Shown: in pieces, positions 60,600-64,000 of the stretch
How positions within the stretch are numbered: the stretch's first letter is position 1
Layout: every line of letters starts with the position of its first letter
Source: Actinopolyspora biskrensis
GTDB taxonomy: Bacteria > Actinomycetota > Actinomycetes > Mycobacteriales > Pseudonocardiaceae
Assembly: GCF_013408175.1 (NCBI RefSeq)
Contig: NZ_JACBYW010000006.1
Span: 124,001-188,000 of the forward strand
Length of the DNA: 64,000 nt
Reading direction: 5' to 3'
Made by a program: the position numbers and the translations under genes
Notes under the pieces: model-generated
What the model saw: the letters and a program-made list of their open reading frames with translations, nothing else
The model's database searches: none
What the model was told of the DNA's origin: nothing

Positions 60600-61817
60600 G
60601 TGACATTGGTACGGCCGGAGCGACGGACTAAGGGCGACATCGCCACGGCACTCGTGCTCACCATCGCCGTTCTCGGCGGGGCGGTCACCCTCTGGTGGTT
60701 CAGCTCCGCCCGGGCCACCGAGTTGAGCCCGGCGGCCGAACCCGTCGACCCCGCGCCCCCGGCGCGAACGGTGCCCGACCGGCTGGAACAGGTGTGGCAG
60801 GCCCCCAGCTCCGCCACACCGCACCCCGTCCTGGCAGGACCGGCCGTGGTGACCGGCCAGGGCGGCGAGGTACTCGGGCGCGATCCGGCCGACGGCGAGG
60901 TCCGGTGGCGCTACAGCAGGGGCAAGGGCCTCTGCACCGTCGGGGCCGAGTGGGAACGCGCGATCGCGGTCTACCGAACCGGCAGCCACTGCAACGCCGT
61001 CACCTCGCTGCGCGGCTCGGACGGCACCCGCGAACCACAGCGCAACAGCGACGTGGGGGCGGGAACCCGGCTGCTCTCCGACGGCAACTACGTGACGGCC
61101 ACCGGCAGTCGGCTCCTGGAGACGTGGCGCTCCGATCTGGTGCGCACCCAGCAGTACGGCATCCCCACCGACATCAAGATCCCGGACAACAATCTGCGCC
61201 GCCCGGAGTGCGACTACTCGGGAACCGCCGTCGGCGATCGGCGTGTCGCCGTCATAGCCGAGTGCGCCGGTTCGACCGGGGACCGGGTGACCGTGCTCAA
61301 GGCCCACCCCGAGGACAACGAGAAGCCCGAAGAAGTGATGAGCACCGCACTGGGCGGCGAGCGGGCCGATGTGGTCGCGGTGACCGGGGGACGGGTCGCC
61401 GTGGTGCTCCGTGACCGGCAACAGCTGGCTGTCTACGACATGTCCGGCGCGCTTCGGGAGAGCCACGCGGTACGGCTCGGAACGCTTCCGGAGACCGGTG
61501 CCGACGTCCGGATCGAACCGACGACACGGGATGGGGACGTCTACTGGTACACGGGAAGGGACACGGTCGCCCTCGACGGGGAGACGCTCACCCCCGTCTG
61601 GACGGCGCGGAACACGCTCGGTCCCGCCACGAGGATGGCGGACGAGCGCCTGATTCCCGTACGGGACGGCCTGGCCGTACACGATCCGGCCTCCGGTGAG
61701 CGGAGCAGGACCCTGGCGCTCGATCGGGCGGGGGACGCTTCACCGGTCGTCTTCCCCGAAGTGGTGGGGAGGACGGTGCTGGAGCAGCGGGGGGACCAGC
61801 TCTTCGCGTACCGGTGA
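60600..61817 (+). CDS. Membrane-anchored PQQ-like beta-propeller protein
   Basis: A 405-residue protein with one N-terminal membrane helix (residues 15-35, ATALVLTIAVLGGAVTLWWF) and an extracellular beta-propeller of PQQ-like repeats: GGEVLGRDPADGEVRWRYS, GDRRVAVIAECAG, GGRVAVVLRDRQQLAVYD and DGLAVHDPASGERSR. No pyrroloquinoline site was identified, so the fold is probably a scaffold. The mycobacterial position corresponds to Rv3212, linked to replication control (from memory). GTG at 60600 begins MTLVRP. It is 154 bp after the helicase. Confidence 0.85.
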   Translation: MTLVRPERRTKGDIATALVLTIAVLGGAVTLWWFSSARATELSPAAEPVDPAPPARTVPDRLEQVWQAPSSATPHPVLAGPAVVTGQGGEVLGRDPADGEVRWRYSRGKGLCTVGAEWERAIAVYRTGSHCNAVTSLRGSDGTREPQRNSDVGAGTRLLSDGNYVTATGSRLLETWRSDLVRTQQYGIPTDIKIPDNNLRRPECDYSGTAVGDRRVAVIAECAGSTGDRVTVLKAHPEDNEKPEEVMSTALGGERADVVAVTGGRVAVVLRDRQQLAVYDMSGALRESHAVRLGTLPETGADVRIEPTTRDGDVYWYTGRDTVALDGETLTPVWTARNTLGPATRMADERLIPVRDGLAVHDPASGERSRTLALDRAGDASPVVFPEVVGRTVLEQRGDQLFAYR

Positions 61818-61854
61818 GGGCCCGGCCGGTTCGCCCGCTCACGGCGCGGGAGCG

Positions 61855-61925
61855 CACGGACCCGGGCGCGAGCAGGTGGGAGGTTCCGCCGATCGGGCAC
61901 CCCGCCGAGGGGCGAGCAAAACCCG
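61855..61925 (+). repeat. Degenerate tail of the dispersed repeat
   Basis: gaggttccgccgatcgggcacccc with ccgaggggcgagcaaaacc resembles the tail blocks of copies near 12470 and 39360. No core hairpin is present. It lies between convergent genes. Confidence 0.35.
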
Positions 61926-61926
61926 A

Positions 61927-62376
61927 TCAGAGCCACCACCAGTAGGTCAGGCTCGCGAGCACGACCAGAGCGGCGCCGAGCGCTTGGAGCGCGTTCGCCG
62001 GAGTTCGCCCGCGATCGGCGCGAACCTGCAGGAACAGCGCCACGAACGCGGAAACCCAGTGCCCGCACACGATGATCCACCCCGGGCCGATACCGCCGTT
62101 GCCGAGCCCCCAGAGCTGGACCCCGGTCAGGGTCATCGCCAGCACCAGCAGCCCGGCGGCCAGAGCTCCGGTCACCCCGCGCAGCACCGTTCCCATCAAA
62201 CCGCCCCCCCGTGCGGGGTCCCCTCCGGACCCCACGTGCGCGGGCGGTTCGATCGAAGGCCGCGTGGACATCTCCCCGAGTCCCTCCGTGCCACGCGCCC
62301 CCGCCGCGACGTCCTCGGCAGGTTGACCAGATGATGCCCGCATTGCCTCGTCCTCACCGGCTTCGATCGGTTGCAC
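61927..62376 (-). CDS. Small membrane protein of unknown function
   Basis: A 149-residue protein with an acidic, probably disordered N-terminal half and three hydrophobic helices (GTVLRGVTGALAAGLLVLAM, GPGWIIVCGHWVSAFVALFL and LGAALVVLASLTYWWWL). No family is recognised. GTG at 62376 lies three bases after the stop of the RecB-family gene, after GGGGGAG, so the two are an operon. An internal ATG at 62343 is possible. Confidence 0.72.
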   Translation of the reverse strand: MQPIEAGEDEAMRASSGQPAEDVAAGARGTEGLGEMSTRPSIEPPAHVGSGGDPARGGGLMGTVLRGVTGALAAGLLVLAMTLTGVQLWGLGNGGIGPGWIIVCGHWVSAFVALFLQVRADRGRTPANALQALGAALVVLASLTYWWWL

Positions 62377-62379
62377 GAC

Positions 62380-63213
62380 TCACTCCCCCAGCAGCGCCCA
62401 GGGGTCGACCTCCGGGGTGGCTCGCTGCCCTTCCGGACAGTGCCTCCGGAACTCGCACGCCGCGCACTGACCACCGGGCCGTGCGGGAAACGCCCGTTCC
62501 CGATCCGCGCCCGCCTCGACCGCGGCGGTCGCCTCCTCGAACTCACGGGCGAGCTCCTCGGCCCGCTCACGGTGCTCCGCCAGGGAACCGGTGCTGTGCC
62601 GCCACCCCACGACCTCGGCGGTGCGGAGATGATGCAGCTCGACCCTACGGCACCGGGTGTGCGACATCCCCTGCAGCGCCAGCGCGTACAGGGCCAGTGC
62701 CTGCGATTTCCGCACGTCGTCGACCTCGGGCGGACGCCTGCCCGCCTTGTAGTCGACGATCACGAGTTCACCGTCGCGTTCGTCGACACGGTCCACACGA
62801 CCCTGCACGATGATCGTACCCGTGGTCGCGCTGACCCATTTTTCGACACCAACCGGTTTCGCGGCCGTCCCCCACCGCTCGACGTACTCCGCCAGCCAGT
62901 CCTGCGCACGCGCCATGAAATCACCGGACTGCCGAGGCCCCGCGAAACCGTCGTTCTTCCAGTGCTCACGCACCAGCTCCCGCGCCCGCGACGGAGTGCG
63001 CTGCCCCACCGGCAGCTCGTAGAGGACGCGCAGCGCGTTGTGCAGAACGGCGCCGAGGGTCGTGTGGGCCATGGCGGGACCGCGGGAAGGCCGGGGGGTG
63101 TCCACATAGCCGAACCGGTATCGGCGCGGACAGTTCGACCACGCGGCCAGTTTGGCCGGGGTCACCCGCACCAGTCTGTCCGGAATGCCGTAGAAGGCGA
63201 GTTGCCCTTGCAC
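62380..63213 (-). CDS. RecB-family exonuclease with Fe-S-type cysteines
   Basis: A 277-residue single-domain PD-(D/E)XK nuclease. The catalytic block is GRVDRVDERDGELVIVDYKA (Asp and Lys), with the QALALYALAL helix after it. Four cysteines, one in NCPRRYRF and three in QCAACEFRRHCPEG, follow the AddB/Cas4-type Fe-S nuclease pattern also seen in AdnA here. No motor domain is present, so it may act with another helicase or alone. GTG at 63213 gives VQGQLAFYGI; a longer frame to 63306 adds unlikely Gly/Trp-rich residues. The PHP gene lies upstream. Confidence 0.88.
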   Translation of the reverse strand: MQGQLAFYGIPDRLVRVTPAKLAAWSNCPRRYRFGYVDTPRPSRGPAMAHTTLGAVLHNALRVLYELPVGQRTPSRARELVREHWKNDGFAGPRQSGDFMARAQDWLAEYVERWGTAAKPVGVEKWVSATTGTIIVQGRVDRVDERDGELVIVDYKAGRRPPEVDDVRKSQALALYALALQGMSHTRCRRVELHHLRTAEVVGWRHSTGSLAEHRERAEELAREFEEATAAVEAGADRERAFPARPGGQCAACEFRRHCPEGQRATPEVDPWALLGE

Positions 63214-63310
63214 GCGTCCAACACTACGCAGTCCACCGGATGTGTACCGCTTCCAGCCCCCGCCGCTCTCCCACGCCCCGCCGGGTAGGACGCGGGGCAG
63301 GAGCACCGCT

Positions 63311-64000
63311 TCAACCGATGATCGCGCTGCCGGTGCACCCCTCCGTCAGTCGCTCCAGGGACTGAGCTTCGGTGAGCCGGCTTCCCATGGCTGTGCTCTT
63401 GTTCGTTCCGTGGTAGTCGCTGCCTCCCGTGGGAACCAGTCCCAGTTCGGCGGCGAGTCCGCGCAACCTCCCGCGCGCCTTGTCCTCGTGGTCCGGGTGT
63501 TCGATCTCGACACCGCTCAAACCGCGATCGGCCAGGTCGGCGATCACGTCCTCCGTGACGGATCGCCCCCTGGAAGCCGCGAAGGGATGGGCCAGGACCG
63601 TGACACCGCCGGCCTCGGTGATCATCTCGATGGCACGTTCCACCGGGGTGTCGGTGCGCGGCAGGTAGTAGGGGCCTCCGGTGCGGAGGTACTCGTCGAA
63701 AGCCTCGGTAACCGTTTCCACGCTTCCGCCCTCGACGAGGGCCCTGGCCAGATGCGGGCGTCCTCCGGGGGAGTCGGGCGGCAACCCCGCCATCAGGGCG
63801 TCCGGATCCACCGGGAAGCCGTCCGCGGCCATCCTGCGGGCCATCTGCTCCAGCCGGCCGCGCCTCTCGGAGCGCAGGCGAAGCTGTTCGTCGGCCAGCG
63901 CCTGTGATCCGGGGTCGAAGAGATAGGCGAGCAGGTGGACCGTCACGCTTCCGCCGTGGCCGTCGTCGCTGCTGCAGGACAGTTCCGCCCCGGGCACCAC
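63311..64000 (-). CDS. PHP-domain phosphoesterase (5' end missing)
   Basis: The window cuts off the N-terminus. The visible 229 residues belong to a PHP-fold phosphoesterase similar to 3',5'-nucleoside bisphosphate phosphatases: VPGAELSCSS, VTVLAHPFAASRG and VPTGGSDYHGTNK contain metal-binding Glu, His and Asp-His residues. HLLAYLFDP and RRMAADGFPVDPDALM fill the intervening helical insert. The first metal site, normally DLHxH at the N-terminus, lies outside. The reaction would be removal of phosphate from a nucleotide such as pAp; this is family inference. Confidence 0.88.
   Translation of the reverse strand: MVPGAELSCSSDDGHGGSVTVHLLAYLFDPGSQALADEQLRLRSERRGRLEQMARRMAADGFPVDPDALMAGLPPDSPGGRPHLARALVEGGSVETVTEAFDEYLRTGGPYYLPRTDTPVERAIEMITEAGGVTVLAHPFAASRGRSVTEDVIADLADRGLSGVEIEHPDHEDKARGRLRGLAAELGLVPTGGSDYHGTNKSTAMGSRLTEAQSLERLTEGCTGSAIIG

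Overview
The window is high-GC actinobacterial chromosome, most likely from the Pseudonocardiaceae (Saccharopolyspora/Actinopolyspora-like). The evidence is the strong G/C third-codon bias, frequent GTG starts, an XRE-DUF5753/DUF397 pair, a WhiB7, an AdnAB helicase-nuclease, a MoeZ with a rhodanese tail, and a tmRNA tag ending FALAA. The genus call is inference. I see no phage, insertion sequence, CRISPR array or secondary-metabolite cluster. This is mostly conserved core chromosome.

Layout. 1-6720: accessory left arm with an XRE/DUF397 regulator pair, a flavin monooxygenase, an acyltransferase, NhaA, and a cation-efflux (CDF) transporter divergent from a KmtR-like metal sensor. 6820-11210: the translation/division block ssrA-smpB-ftsX-ftsE-prfB on the minus strand. 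11270-13480: a PadR regulator, a small zinc-finger protein, and two near-identical initiator tRNA genes embedded in duplicated sequence. 13540-64000: an order that, from memory, closely follows Mycobacterium tuberculosis Rv3193c-Rv3212: UPF0182, PDZ/Lon-C protease, DUF2342 and DUF45 metallopeptidases, AarF kinase, whiB7, uvrD2, nudC, K+ channel, adnB-adnA, alkyltransferase-like protein, TIGR02569 kinase-like protein, moeZ, DUF3152, TetR, DUF3107, ferritin-like protein, RhlE-type helicase and a beta-propeller protein. Lineage-specific insertions sit inside it: a methyltransferase, an M16 peptidase pair, a DUF2207 protein, a zinc peptidase, HemD, and a TetR/AurF/hydrolase/DUF4873 group. The right end has a RecB-family nuclease and a truncated PHP phosphoesterase.

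How the genes work together. ssrA and smpB form the trans-translation pair, next to release factor 2 and FtsEX. adnAB is a translationally coupled two-gene operon for double-strand-break end resection. whiB7 carries its own control circuit: a promoter with an AT-rich block against the -35 box, a leader of about 400 nt with a 59-codon uORF, and a perfect 12-bp intrinsic terminator before the start codon. This matches the attenuation mechanism known for antibiotic-inducible whiB7/wblC. A 72-residue basic ORF overlaps its stop by ATGA.

The least-explained material is between genes. A modular palindromic repeat family recurs at about thirteen sites. Its 34-35-nt core hairpin is intact at six of them, mostly but not only between convergent genes. 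Two copies of the perfect palindrome GTTTCGCGCGAAAC, resembling parS with two changed positions, lie downstream of the AarF kinase. Candidate operators were found for the metal sensor and for the TetR/AurF pair.
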